Part shown: one piece after another, positions 1 through 11,044 of the stretch
How the letters are laid out: the number at the start of each line of letters is the position of its first letter
Numbering within the stretch: the stretch's first letter is position 1
DNA from: Cliona cf. orientalis
Taxonomy: Eukaryota > Porifera > Demospongiae > Clionaida > Clionaidae
Assembly: GCA_963930775.1 (NCBI GenBank)
Contig: OZ005699.1
Span: 9,135,501 to 9,199,500 of the forward strand
Length of the DNA stretch: 64,000 nucleotides
Direction of reading: 5' to 3'
The notes under the pieces: model-generated
What the model saw: only the letters and a program-made list of their open reading frames with translations
What the model was told of the DNA's origin: nothing
Database searches by the model: none
Program-made: the position numbers and the translations under genes

Positions 1-62
1 GAGAGTAAGGGAAGGGTGTTCATACAGGAGCTAGGTGACCATTAAAAAGGATTCTGTTTCAC

Positions 63-780
63 CTTATTCGGCAGTATCTTGTGTAGCTTGTAGCTATCAT
101 TTCTTAGAGCCACCCTACAGTTTGACTGCACTTCTGACATCTCAATATTCTTATCCAAGTCAACCACAAACTTGCCCTCAGGGTGAACCTGTAGTGCAGT
201 ACAGAAGGTTGAACAGTGCCATAAAAAATTGAGCCGAATTTGATCAAAATATAAAATTAAATATGTAATCCCTCAAAAAAATTGGAGGGGGGGGAGTAAA
301 TACATTCTCCTCCCTCCTTCCCTTTACCTTTACGAGGACCTTCTTTTTGTCCATTGGTTTGATGACCTCCCCAACGTGGGAGCCCTGTTCCTGGAGCAGC
401 TGCAGCTCCTCCCGTAACAGTCGAACCTTGGCATTCAGCTCATTCCTCTGCGCCTCAAGACGACGAACATTCTGAGTCTTCTCTGACAAAGACACCTGCA
501 TATAATTATTGGCTTGAGTATAAATGGGCTATTCCATTTAATGACGATACACCCCTGTTGAGGAAAAATCTAGGCATTTTGATAGTCCAGACATAATTTA
601 ACAGGCTAACTTAGGCCCCAATGGTTGTACAGCCAAATATTTCTAAATATTGCCCACTGTATAATTTTACACCACCAGTTTTTGACAAACCTGTAGCTCT
701 TCTATCTTATTGACGTAGTACTGCTGAATGCCTTCGTTGGTACCTGAACCATCTTTCCTCGCTTTAGTAATCTCAGTCAT
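63..780 (-). CDS. PSMC5: 26S proteasome regulatory ATPase subunit 8 (Rpt6), 5' part
   Basis: Rpt6 is one of six AAA+ ATPases in the 19S base that unfold and translocate substrates into the 20S proteasome. Three exons are visible: 691-780 (start ATG at 780), 328-495 and 63-188, each flanked by GT/AG and in phase (30, 56 and 42 codons). The product begins [12 protein letters not shown], continues with the coiled-coil stretch [20 protein letters not shown], and then reads [18 protein letters not shown], very close to animal PSMC5. This is the N-terminal helix plus the start of the OB-fold. The Walker A and B region lies beyond the left edge, so the gene is incomplete by position only. A same-strand PDIA5 gene ends 320 bp upstream. 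Family assignment is secure. Confidence 0.95.
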
Positions 781-1101
781 CGCGCAAAAACTGATTGACA
801 CCTGCGCGTGGACCTATACAGCTCAGCCAAATTGTCAATGGGTAAAGGTCGCTCATACCGCAAGTTAAGCACCATTTTGGTAATTTTACGCATGCGCAAT
901 AGGTGAATGATCCGATTCAGGTATCAAAAGGTCAAGGATGGAAATACTAAGAAATTTGCTATTAAATATGGCTGGTAGACAACCTGTAGCTATAATATAT
1001 ATGCCCATAACAATAACATATCTGTGTGCTTGTGTGCAAAGTCAAAGTTAAAAGTAGCTTGCTAGGTCAATGGATGAAAGAAAATCGATCACAATTTGCC
1101 A
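781..1101. other. Intergenic: PSMC5 promoter side and PDIA5 3' flank
   Basis: About 320 bp lie between the PSMC5 start codon and the PDIA5 stop, both on the minus strand. I see no ORF or RNA gene. The PSMC5 promoter and 5' UTR must be here. There is a GC-richer patch at 780-910 (cgcgcaaaa, gcgcgtgg, gcatgcgcaat) and no clear TATA box. Confidence 0.5.
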
Positions 1102-3300
1102 CTAAAGTTCATCTCGGAAGAAGAGCGTTGGGTTACTCATGACCTCTATGAACCCTTCCTCGTTCCTGGGCCCTCCATAGTGAGCACTCTTCTTTCCGTA
1201 GTTGAAATACTTGAACGTGGGGAAACCAGTGACTTCGTTCTGTTCACAGATCGACTGGAATTTGGTGCAATCGAGAGCAGCCAGAACAGTCTTTTTGTCT
1301 TCTTTGAAGTGTTCGGCTGCTCTTTGGTACTCTGGCTTTGCTGCCTTGCAATGGCCACACCAAGGGGCGTAGAACATCACCAGAACGTTACGCTTCTTCT
1401 TCAAGAATGGCTTGAACTCTTCATCAGTGAGGTGGTGGACCTGAAGAGAGGAAGGGGAGGGGGAGGAGGGAAAGAGAATGTGTCATTGGACATCTACAGA
1501 AGTTTTACTTTTTACTTATATAGACTAATGATACATTGTTTTTATCTATATTATATGCTATACAGTGGTACTGAGGAATTTTGGATCAGAATTTCCAGTG
1601 TTGTGACTGGTGTTTGTGGGCGGAATTGATTATTTAGGCAGCTCAACATCTGCTTGTAATGACCTCTACAAACTATTAAATGGAATTTCTAATTTAGAAT
1701 ACATTAAAGTGTCGTGTTGGCATTCTTACTAACCACAACAGTGCCACGTATGTATAACCACTGCCAGACTTAACATCCTCTCCTCTCTATTATTCTCTTG
1801 CTCTCATACATACACTTTCAAAACACTATACTGTGCTTTGCAAGTCAGTTGACCAGTGAAAGGGTAAATAGGCAGTGGCTCTCAATCACAAAGGCTTTCA
1901 GTTTATACACAGGTGTGCCATTCCCTAACTTTCTAGACAACTGACCTGCAAAGTACAGTAGTACACAGGACTCCACCCCCTCTTGTACAATATCATACTA
2001 TCCACCCACCCCATCCCTACACACCCCTCCTGGCTCCAACTCATAGACTACACTTCAAATATATTCATACACCCTTTCTTCTTCTCCTCACCTCACTCTC
2101 TATTTCTGCCCAGTCCTTCTCTGGGGGAGGTGGTGCTCTTGGCTCAGTCATGAAATCCACGATATCCGGAGCTGACCTCCCATAGCCATACTCGTACTTC
2201 ATCTCTCCCTCGCCGAAATACTTGATGGTTGGGAATCCCTTTACGTCGTATTTCTTACCGAGTTCAGCCTCCTTCGTGGCATCGACAGCTGCTAAAACTC
2301 CGTGTACTCCAGCGTCCTTCATCATTTTTGCCGCCTGCGTGTAGTCTGGCTTCATGGCTTTACAATGACCGCACCACGGTGCGTAAAACATCACCAAAAC
2401 GGAAGGATTTTCGGCGACAAACGGGTCGAAAGTGTCCGATGTTAAGTGCACGACATCACTCTTTACCTCGCTCCATGGCTGCTCTTCCTGTGTGGGCGGA
2501 GCTTCGGCGGGCGGCTTCGGGTCTTTGAGCCACTCCAAGATCCCATCCTTATCCCTCCCTCCACCATAGTCAAACTTTTTCTTCCCCTTTTCAAAATACA
2601 CGATCGTCGGGAATCCGGTAATATTGAACTCTTGTCGAATCCCGTACGCATCCGGCGAGTCTACGTCCATCCCTGCCAACACGAATCGACCTTTGACCTC
2701 TGTGGCTGCCTCGGCAAACTCTGGTTTCATCCTCTTGCAATGGCCGCACCACGGAGCATAGAAAAACACCAAGATTGGTCGTTTCTCCTTGGCTAGTAGC
2801 CGTTCAAAATCGCTTGGACCTTCTATGTGTCTCACGTTCGATGCAGTGGAGTCTTCGGACCATGGGGGATCAGCCGTTGGGTTCTCCATGAAACTATACA
2901 TGCTTTTCTCATTCAAGAGTCGATCGTAGTCCTTGTTAAACTTGCCGTCTTTGTAGTGTTTGAGGACGTAAGGGTTTGCCTTGATTTTTAGGTTCTTGCA
3001 GAACTTTTTCCCATCCTTGGTCGTACAGTCGACGTAGACTAGTGTGCCCTTTCCACGAATGCGATCCGCGACGCTGTCAAAGGTCGGCAAAAGACTAGCT
3101 ACGTGCTTTTCACCGCTCGTGAAGAGTGCCAGCACGTTGGTGCGTGTTTTGAGGAGCTTCTTCCATTCCTTCTGGTCGGAAATGGTCACGACTTGCTTCA
3201 AGTTGGCTGCTTCAGAGTTCAGGGGAAGGAGAGAGAGACACACCGCACACAAGAAGAGGAGGAGGGAGAGAAATGATGAGTCAGCAGTTTGCAGCCGCAT
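1102..3300 (-). CDS. PDIA5: Protein disulfide-isomerase A5-like, three CGHC thioredoxin domains
   Basis: An ER-lumenal thiol-disulfide oxidoreductase or isomerase. Coding exons are 2092-3300 and 1102-1440, joined in phase 0, giving 515 aa (family about 520). Order: signal peptide about 1-31 (hydrophobic core FLSLLLFLCAVCLSLLPL), a thioredoxin-like domain without CxxC at about 33-150, then three catalytic domains with YAPWCGHC at CGHC 185-188, 310-313 and 431-434, and the C-terminal ER-retrieval signal RDEL before the stop. The start at 3300 is chosen because it opens the signal peptide. An upstream in-frame ATG lies in the probable intron. A non-catalytic domain followed by three catalytic ones is the PDIA5 layout. 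All three active sites being CGHC is notable. The PTER cluster starts divergently about 420 bp upstream. Confidence 0.93.
1828..1960. repeat. Imperfect fold-back in the PDIA5 intron
   Basis: The single 651-bp coding intron of PDIA5 (1441-2091) contains arms ctttgcaagtcagttgac (about 1835) and its near reverse complement aactgacctgcaaag (about 1939), with weaker pairing outside and inside. It looks like a small decayed inverted-repeat element. I see nothing else in the intron. Confidence 0.45.
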
Positions 3301-3723
3301 GGCTGGAGTGTTTACAACTTCTTGTGTCCTGATAACTGAAAAGAAAATATTTGTTATCAAAGTAGTGTATTGTTACCAAAATATCATAAAATACTTGCAA
3401 ATTTACCAAAACCGTAGATATCTATGCTAAAACATGCACATCCACGAATAAACCGTTTATTAAAAACTCTTCTTTCGATCAGAGAATTCTGCAAGTTGAT
3501 CTTACCTCCGCGGCTGCTTCTACTCTCCTTTCAGCACAGCTAGCACCAGCAATAGCACAGAGCTTCCTGCTTTTGTCTGTGATGATTGTGTGTATACGTG
3601 TAGTGCTGGCGTTCAGCTGAAAATTTTAACCCCTTCACGCCTCAATACGTGCTATTCACAAGTTGCGTGGGCGTTGAATCTAGGCTGACAGTACAGTACA
3701 GAAAGCTTAGAATAGCTGCAGCT
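3301..3723. promoter_or_regulatory. PDIA5 5' UTR exons and divergent PDIA5/PTER promoter region
   Basis: On the minus strand an acceptor (cttttcag) precedes a 5' UTR piece at about 3301-3335, and a donor (gag/gtaag) ends an upstream non-coding exon at 3506. The interval 3507-3723 then separates the transcribed starts of PDIA5 (minus) and the first PTER gene (plus), a head-to-head arrangement that suggests a shared promoter. No TATA box was recognised. Confidence 0.5.
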
Positions 3724-5901
3724 ATGGCTGGAGATCTGAAGGGGAAGGCGCTAACAGGTCACTAATTATGAATAATTAGCGGAATTTACTGGTTATTTAA
3801 CTTCAAGATTGTGTACTGATCAAAATTAATATGCTGTGTATCGATTCATAATATATGGAAAGTGTATGTATGTGATCAAACATGTCAAAATTGAAACTTT
3901 TATTCAGTGCTGGGTGTGATTGATCCCTCTGAGCTAGGCCAGACCATGTCACATGACCACATTCTCGTCGATGGCTCGCAGTTCTACATTCCACCAGAGT
4001 ACAGGTCACATGACATGGAGGATCTGGACTTTGACCTTTGCCATCTCGGCAAAATCAGACAATATCCGTACGTCTATTGTATATATACAATAATGCACCT
4101 TCATTCCCAAGCTCTTTTCAATAACTAGAGCTCATAGAGCACGTACCCCGCGTGCCATGGCAATATCACCCATGGCCATGCCTCTTGTTAGAGACCTCTA
4201 TAAATTTCTTTGAAGTTTAATCTCTTGCTACTCATGAACTTTTTTGTTCCCTTCTGAGATCCATGATCACAAATGACATTAATTTTGTGCTAGAAGTATG
4301 CTGTAGAGCAGCTCGAGCATGCACAGTAGACTCCCTAGAGCAGCTTGAGCATGCACAATAGACTTCATGAGGTACTATATACTACCCTAGTAGGTGGGCG
4401 TGTCCGATATACTCGTACGATTTGTAGCTTCCCTGGATCTCTTGCTTGCTACTCATGAACTTTGTCGTTCCCTTCTGAGGTCCACGATCACAAATTTTGA
4501 GCTAGAAGTATGCTGTAGAGCCGCTCGAGCATGCGCAGTATACTCCCTGGAAATAGAGAGCAGCTCGAGCATGCGCAATAGACTTTAGGAGGTACTAGGT
4601 GGGCGTGTCCGAAGTAGGCGTGTCCGACATACTCGCACGATTTGTAGCTTCCCTGGGTATTGCCTAGTGTTAAGAATGAGACAGGAGGTATTTTTTCGCT
4701 GTCTTACATCATTTTGTCCTATTTATTGATCCTACTTTTGCCTAAATGTTGAGATTTGCCGATTTTTGTGCGGACAGACAACAGACAACAGACGACAGAT
4801 AAACCGATTGCTTTACCCCCTGCTGCGCATGCGCGCACGCGGGGTAATTAGCATGCGCGCACGCGGGGTAATTATTATTAAACAATGGTTATCAAAATCA
4901 TACAAAAATTTGATGAAGTTACATGTAAACTTTCTATCTGCTTTCTTATATCCTTCTGCAGATATGCTGTGAAGAAAAATCTTGCATTGAACTCGATCTC
5001 TGACGCTGTTTCTGAGCTGCAGCTGTTCCATGAAGCTGGAGGTGGTACCATATGTGATGTAACCACAGTGGGAATTCGATGCAAGCCTGAGGCACTGCCA
5101 CAGATTTCCCGGGAAAGTGGCGTCAACATCGTCATGGGAACGGGCTACTATGTTGGAAGCTACCTATCAGAGGATGTGAAATTAATGAGCACTCATGAGG
5201 TAAAAAAATGAATCACCTGAATCTTGCGTGATTAGGTGGGATATCTCTCTCTCTTTCTCATCCTTTCTCCAGTAGATGTCCGAAGTGATGGTGAGGGAGA
5301 TAGAGGTTGGTATTGATGGCAGCGGTGGTGTTCGTTGTGGGGTCATAGGTGAGATAGGATGCTCCTACCCTCTGATGGACGTGGAAAAGAAAGCTCTACA
5401 AGCAGCGGCCACCGCTCAGACAAAGACAGGTGATTTAATTTACACAATTTTGCAATTTTGGAGCAAATTTTTTTCCCTTCAGAAATAGTGATAATCGTGC
5501 AGCATTCTTGTTAATTCTCAGTTTAACCAATTCAATGCCAGTTTTTTTTGTTATTTAATTACTTTTTATCCTTTCATTCTCCTTTTATTCTACAATTGCA
5601 GGGGCCTCCCTTATCATTCATCCTGGTCGAGACGATCGAGCACCATTTGAGATCATCTCCATCTTGGAGTCTGCCGGTGCTAGCATTGACCGTACGGTGA
5701 TGTCTCACCTCGACAGGACCCTGCAGGACAAGGAGAGGCTACTGGAGTTTGCCAGAATGGGCTGTATCATGGAGTATGATCACTTTGGTAATGAAATTTC
5801 TCACTGTCAGGTAAGTCTCATTACTAATAGTATTTGAGTCTTCACTAATTTTGGAAATCGAACGTTTGATATTAAATTTTTCTCTCTATATACCTCCCTC
5901 C

Positions 5902-5982
<81 letters not shown>

Positions 5983-6300
5983 TACAGTACTGTCGTGAGA
6001 TTAACATGCCAACAGACGCTCAAAGAATTGAGCGAATCAATTATTTAGTGGATAACGGCTTCAGTGATAAGATTGTGGTTGGCCATGATGTACACACCAA
6101 GCATGTATTAGTAAGTACCCAAGAAGTCGAGCAAAATTATATAGTAATAATTATTTTGGTTGCAGGTGAAGTACGGGGGTCATGGATACGGCCATTTTCT
6201 GGAGCACGTGGCCCCCAAGATGATTGATAGGGGCATCCCCCCGGAGATTGTTCACAAATTCACTGTGGAGAACCCTCAAAAATGGCTAACATTTGTTTAG
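3724..6300 (+). CDS. PTER: Phosphotriesterase-related protein, tandem copy 1
   Basis: An amidohydrolase-superfamily metalloenzyme of the PTER family; mammalian PTER hydrolyses N-acetyltaurine to taurine and acetate. Seven exons: 3724-3757, 3908-4067, 4962-5199, 5276-5429, 5602-5810, 5988-6110, 6166-6300. All junctions are GT-AG and in phase, giving 350 aa (family about 349). Metal-site motifs: HxH at 27-29 (SHDH here, THEH in copies 2 and 3), GEIG around residue 170, IIHPGR (H202), SHLDR (H231) and GHDVH (Asp at about 299). The C-terminus reads NPQKWLTF. It is the most diverged of three adjacent paralogs, yet exons 3 and 4 are almost identical to copy 2, which suggests gene conversion. Intron 2 holds a transposon-like repeat and intron 5 a long CT tract. 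No in-frame stop was seen. Confidence 0.93.
4127..4872. mobile_element. Non-autonomous TIR element, family 1 copy A (PTER copy 1 intron 2)
   Basis: The element starts agagctcatagagc followed by taccccgcgtgc (4144-4155) and ends with the inverse gcacgcggggta (4835-4846, repeated to 4870). It contains a run of aca-gac triplets and the phrase ataaaccgattgctttaccc. The same start, phrase and end recur at 15715-16119, so this is an interspersed family. No coding capacity was seen. It inserts harmlessly in an intron. Confidence 0.6.
4221..4660. repeat. Two-copy tandem repeat of about 215 bp inside the element
   Basis: Two direct copies begin cttgctactcatgaactt (4225 and 4443). Both run through gctagaagtatgctgtagag, gcatgcrca motifs and gtgggcgtgtccga, and end gatttgtagcttccctgg. 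They differ by small indels. Confidence 0.7.
5903..5978 (+). repeat. (CT)n microsatellite acting as polypyrimidine tract
   Basis: About 76 bp of almost pure CT lies immediately before the exon 6 acceptor (cctacag, ending 5987) of PTER copy 1. Confidence 0.95.
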
Positions 6301-6350
6301 CAATTGTTACTGTACATTATAGCGCAATCTATTTTTATGAAATTAAAGTG

Positions 6351-6386
6351 GGTGTGGTTTCCGGGTAGCTCGGTGCTGACTCAGCT
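6351..6386 (+). promoter_or_regulatory. 36-bp block shared upstream of PTER copies 2 and 3
   Basis: The stretch starting ggtgtggtttccgggtagct is identical here and at 9017-9052. It ends about 30 and 11 nt before the respective start codons. It lies in the 5' UTR or core promoter and marks the duplicated unit. Copy 1 lacks it. Confidence 0.6.
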
Positions 6387-6415
6387 CACCCCAGCTTGCA
6401 TCATCTAGACATATC

Positions 6416-8608
6416 ATGGCTGCAGATTTGAAGGGAAAGGTTCTCACAGGTGAACAGCAATGCAACTTAACTTTACTGATGTATGAATTGATAATTTGAA
6501 AATCTGGAAAGAGGCTATATGCAAAAAAATGACTGCTTCTTTTTTCCATCTTTATGTCCCATATACTTCGATGAGTCGATCATGACATGCTCGTGAGTCA
6601 GTGTCTGGCCTAGAGAACTGGGGTCCACTGGACCCAGGACTGCAGGATCGATTGCATATATATGATATATATGCAATCGATCCTGCAGTCCTGGGTCCAG
6701 TGGACCCCAGTTCTCTAGGCCAGACACTGACTCACGAGCATGTCATGATCGACTCATCGAAGTATATCACTCCACCGGAGTATGGGTCGTGTGATACAGA
6801 GGAACTGGACTTTGACCTCTGCCATCTTGGGAAAATTAGACACTTTCCGTAAGCATAGATCCATTAATTAAGCTACCACAACATATGCAAACCTTTTGTG
6901 TGGATGGTATATCAGTGCCGATTTCAATCTCCCTCTCATACATATAATACACCAGATATGCACTGAAGAATAACCTTATACTTGACTCGATCTCTGACGC
7001 TGTTTCTGAGCTGCAGCTGTTCCATGAAGCTGGAGGCGGCACCATATGTGATGTCACCACAGTGGGAATTCGATGCAAGCCTGAGGCACTGCCACAGATT
7101 TCCCGGGAAAGTGGCATCAACATTGTCACGGGAACGGGCTATTACATCGACTCATTTCTGTCGGAAGATGTGAAATTGCTCAGCACCCACGAGGTGGAGA
7201 TAATACACTTCACACATACACACTCCCTTCTCCCCCTCCTTCCCTCGAGTTTTCTTTCTGTCCTCTCTCTCTTCACTATTAGATAAAAGGTATTGATCGA
7301 TCTACACTAGCTATTTATAAACATCTGCTTGTGATTTCCACATCTTAATACTCTATGGCGCCATATTTCTAGATGGCAGAGGTGATGGTGAGGGAGATAG
7401 AGGTTGGTATTGATGGCAGCGGTGGTGTTCGTTGTGGGGTCATAGGTGAGATAGGATGCTCCTACCCTCTGATGGACGTGGAAAAGAGAGCTCTACAAGC
7501 AGCAGCCACCGCTCAGACAAAGACAGGTGAGAAGGAGAGAGAGAGAGAAGGGCAGAGAGAAAGAAAGAGAGGAGTCTAGCTACTAATTTTCAACTTATTC
7601 TCTCAGGGGCACCCTTAATCATTCATCCTGGTCGTGACGATAGATCTCCTTTTGAGATCATCTCCATCTTGGAGTCTGCCGGCGCTAACATCGACCGTAC
7701 GGTGATGTCTCACCTAGACAGGACCCTGCAGGAAGGGACCAAGCTGTTGGAGTTTGCCAAGCTAGGCTGCATCATGGAGTACGACCTCTTTGGCATCGAG
7801 TGCTCACACTATCAGGTACATAATACTGTGAACAAAATTTAATTATTATTATGGTTGCATATTACTTCTTAGCAACCGCAAATCTGCTGGTTTTTCTGTG
7901 GGGTGTATGGATATTCTTGTGGTGCCATTAAATTTGATTTTTGACATAGTTTTGTGCATTCACTTGCATGGTCCTCAAGGCTAGGAACCTATACAATGCG
8001 GTTCTGCTATAATAGGTTTGCCTGAGCAGGCAATGGGGATTGATCAGATCAATATTCACCCTTTAGGTTTAGGACTGCTATAGTACTATACCACTGAATC
8101 TCATGCACACAGCTGAACCACAGTGCAGACATGCCAAGTGATGCCCAGAGGATCCAGCGAGTGAAGCTGCTGGTTGACAACGGCTACGCTGATAGAGTGG
8201 TCATAGCACAGGACATGCACCTCAAACACAGGCTGGTAAGAAGAATAATAATATTATTATTATGCTGAATAGCAAACTTCTTGATTGGGTGTTCATCATG
8301 ATATTGATAGCTGCGAGCTAGATCGTGTTACACCAATCTGGCATTATTTCTCTCAATGAAAAATAATTCATCTCTAAAAATTTTGGTGGGCATAAACTTA
8401 ATTTTGGTGAAATGGCATCCTGGAAGTCAGTTAATTAATAGGGTCTTCCTCATTCCCAATTATTATTACCCAGGTGAAGTACGGAGGTCATGGCTACGCC
8501 CACGTCCTGGAGAACATCGTCCCCAAGATGAAGGAGAGAGGGATTTCCCCTGAGAACATTCACAAGATACTCGTTGAAACCCCACAGAAGTGGCTCACGT
8601 TTATTTAG
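6416..8608 (+). CDS. PTER: Phosphotriesterase-related protein, tandem copy 2
   Basis: Same family, length (350 aa) and seven-exon layout as copy 1, with exon lengths identical throughout: 6416-6449, 6689-6848, 6956-7193, 7373-7526, 7607-7815, 8113-8235, 8474-8608. Metal-binding motifs are intact: THEH (H27, H29), GEIG (E170), IIHPGR (H202), SHLDR (H231) and AQDMH (D299). The start [11 protein letters not shown] matches copy 3. Intron 1 and the first 79 nt of exon 2 are spanned by a perfect inverted repeat with 103-bp arms (separate entry). This puts the 3' splice site inside a predicted RNA hairpin, so expression may be impaired even though the reading frame is complete. Relative to copy 3 it shares upstream and 3' flanking sequence, so the two arose by one duplication of about 2.6 kb. 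Confidence 0.92.
6561..6767. repeat. Perfect palindrome, 103-bp arms, one-base centre
   Basis: Bases 6561-6663 are the exact reverse complement of 6665-6767, with centre G at 6664. I checked this base by base. The right arm is the genuine PTER copy 2 sequence: 24 nt of intron 1 including the acceptor, plus 79 nt of exon 2. The left arm is an inverted copy placed just upstream. Copy 3 lacks the left arm: its intron runs from tttattaaatattatgtcc directly into atcctgcag, and copy 2 has the matching tttatgtcc just before the left arm. Confidence 0.97.
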
Positions 8609-9062
8609 ACAACGAACCATAAAAATTATAAAATTAATATTAGCTTCTATTTTTGATCGAATATGATTAAAAGTCATGCACTAGAACTACGTATACAGTA
8701 CATTGGTGAACAATGGCCACAGAGGAGGAACATCTATATACAGCCAGTAGAACACCATCAGTACACACAATCTAGTGAGTGCAGAGAGAGACGGGGTGGG
8801 GGTGACAGAACCATTATCTATTCCATGATTAAATTTTGTGTGGCATCAGTTAGCTGTATCATGCGATCACAGCACAACACATGCTGGCTCAGACAAGAGA
8901 TTGGGTTAAAAAACAGTCATTAATTTTGCCACCATGAGACACTATGTACTAGCATAGCAGTCAGTTTGTAAACATTACCCGTTACTATTATAGTGTTAAT
9001 TGTAGCAATTAAAATAGGTGTGGTTTCCGGGTAGCTCGGTGCTGACTCAGCTGTATCCTGAC
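8609..9062. other. Intergenic spacer between PTER copies 2 and 3
   Basis: AT-rich 3' flank of copy 2. The stretch at about 8764-8960 (containing acaatctagtgagtgc and gatcacagcacaacaca) has a diverged counterpart after copy 3 at about 11180-11460. The 36-bp pre-ATG block recurs at 9017-9052. No gene is seen. Confidence 0.7.
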
Positions 9063-10523
9063 ATGGCTGCAGATTTGAAGGGAAAGGTTCTCACAGGTGA
9101 ACAGCAATGCACGCAGTTGATACAGTGACTATTAAACTTTAATAAATTTACTGATCTATGAATTATTTCAAAATATTAAAATTATGTGGGAGAGGCTGTA
9201 TGCAATGATTGTGTCCATCTTTATTAAATATTATGTCCAATCCTGCAGTCCTTGGTCCAGTGGACCCCAGTGCTCTGGGCCAGACGCTGACTCACGAGCA
9301 TGTCATGATCGACACATCAAAATACTTCACCCCGCCATGTTACGGATCATGGGACATGGAGGATATGGACTTTGACCTCTGCAATCTTGGAAAAATCAGA
9401 CACTTCCCGTATGCGTAATGACTATAATTTTTTAGCAACCCTTTCCAAGAGCCACTCTGCTACAGATTTGCTGCTAAAAAGAATATTGTACTTGACTCGA
9501 TCTCTGACGCTGTTTCTGAGCTGCAGCTGTTCCATGAAGCTGGAGGTGGTACCATATGTGATGTGACCACAGTGGGAATTAGGAGCAACCCCGAGGCATT
9601 GCCGCAGATTTCCCGGGAAAGTGGCGTCAACATTGTCACAGGAACTGGTTATTACATCGACTCATTTCTATCAGAGGATACCAAACTTCTTAGTACACAC
9701 GAGGTGGAGATACCCTTCAACATATTCACTTGCATACATATTTATACACAGTCTTATCTCTGAACCTTTCAACAGTCATGCAAAATCATTGAAAGCTGTA
9801 TTATAGAATATTAATATGCACACACGAATACTACATCCAGATTGAAGAGAAATACATTGGTGTATGTATTTTATCTCCCTCTTGGTTTTTATATAGATGG
9901 CTGAGGTGATAGTGAGAGAGATAGAAGTCGGTATTGATGGCAGCGGTGGTGTTCGTTGTGGGGTCATAGGTGAGATAGGATGCTCCTATCCTCTGATGGA
10001 CGTGGAGAAGAAAGCTCTACAAGCAGCGGCCACCGCTCAGACAAAGACAGGTGAGAGAGAGAGAGAGAGAGAGAGAAAGGTGTCTAGCTATCAATTTGTT
10101 CCCTCAGGGGCCCCCCTTATCATTCATCCTGGTCGAGATGATAGGTCTCCATTTGAGATCATCCCCATTTTGGAGTCTGCTGGTGCCAACATCGACCGTA
10201 CAGTGATATCTCACCTCGACCGGACCCTGCAGGATAAGGCTAAACTACTGGAGTTTGCCAAGCTAGGCTGCATCATGGAGTACGACCTCTTTGGTATGGA
10301 GTGCTCTCACTATCAGGTGAGGTATATACTAGGAGGATGCCCCTGTGATTAAGACATGCACTTCAACATGATCACGGCCCCCTTAAGCTTCCCACCTATT
10401 CTTTGCATCTTCCATGTAGTGCGGGAAGAAAAACTGCGATTTTGACTTAAAACGTTTGCAAGTACTAAAATTAATTTGTGATTGTATGGTACAAGGTCGA
10501 CAATCATACTCTTATGTTCCCCC

Positions 10524-10554
<31 letters not shown>

Positions 10555-11044
10555 AGTTCAACCACAATTTGGACATGTTAAGTGATGCTCAACGAATTCA
10601 GCGGGTGAAACTGCTGATGGACGGTGGCTACGCTGATAGAGTGGTCGTTGCTCAGGATATACATCTAAAACATAGGCTGGTAAGAACAAGTACATCATTA
10701 TTATCAGTATATAATTATTTATCGTGCCAAGGTATAATACGGAATCAATCAATATTGTATTGTACACATGTAGACCACCGATTTGCAACTATAAATTTAT
10801 TAATTGCTACAGTCCCCCCCCCCCCCCCCCCCCCATGATATAAATTAGTAAGGACTCCTCACTTGTTTAATATAGGGTCTTCCTCGTTCCCAATAATATT
10901 ATTTCCCAGGTGAAGTACGGAGGTCATGGCTACGCCCACGTCCTGGAGAACATCGTCCCCAAGATGAAGGAGAGGGGGATTTCCCCTGAGAACATCCACA
11001 AGATACTCGTTGAAACCCCACGGAAATGGCTCGCGTTTATTTAG
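9063..11044 (+). CDS. PTER: Phosphotriesterase-related protein, tandem copy 3
   Basis: Seven exons identical in length to the other copies: 9063-9096, 9249-9408, 9466-9703, 9897-10050, 10108-10316, 10557-10679, 10910-11044, encoding 350 aa. Motifs THEH, GEIG, IIHPGR, SHLDR and AQDIH keep all predicted metal ligands. Protein and silent sites are close to copy 2, especially exons 3-5 and 7, indicating recent duplication or conversion. The polypyrimidine tract of exon 6 is an uninterrupted run of 30 C, and intron 6 has a 21-C run. The gene faces TRA2 tail to tail across about 1.6 kb. Substrate specificity of the three paralogs cannot be told apart from sequence. Copy 3 differs from copy 2 at scattered positions and shows no lost ligand. 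Confidence 0.93.
10525..10554 (+). repeat. C30 homopolymer at the exon 6 acceptor of PTER copy 3
   Basis: Thirty consecutive C directly precede the AG of the 3' splice site, so the run serves as the polypyrimidine tract. A C5-T lies just before it. Confidence 0.95.
10814..10834 (+). repeat. C21 homopolymer in PTER copy 3 intron 6
   Basis: Twenty-one consecutive C sit about 75 nt before the exon 7 acceptor. Confidence 0.95.

Noticed and set aside
2229..2796. Plus-strand ORFs opposite PDIA5
   Set aside because: They are antisense shadows of a well-supported exon and have no family resemblance.
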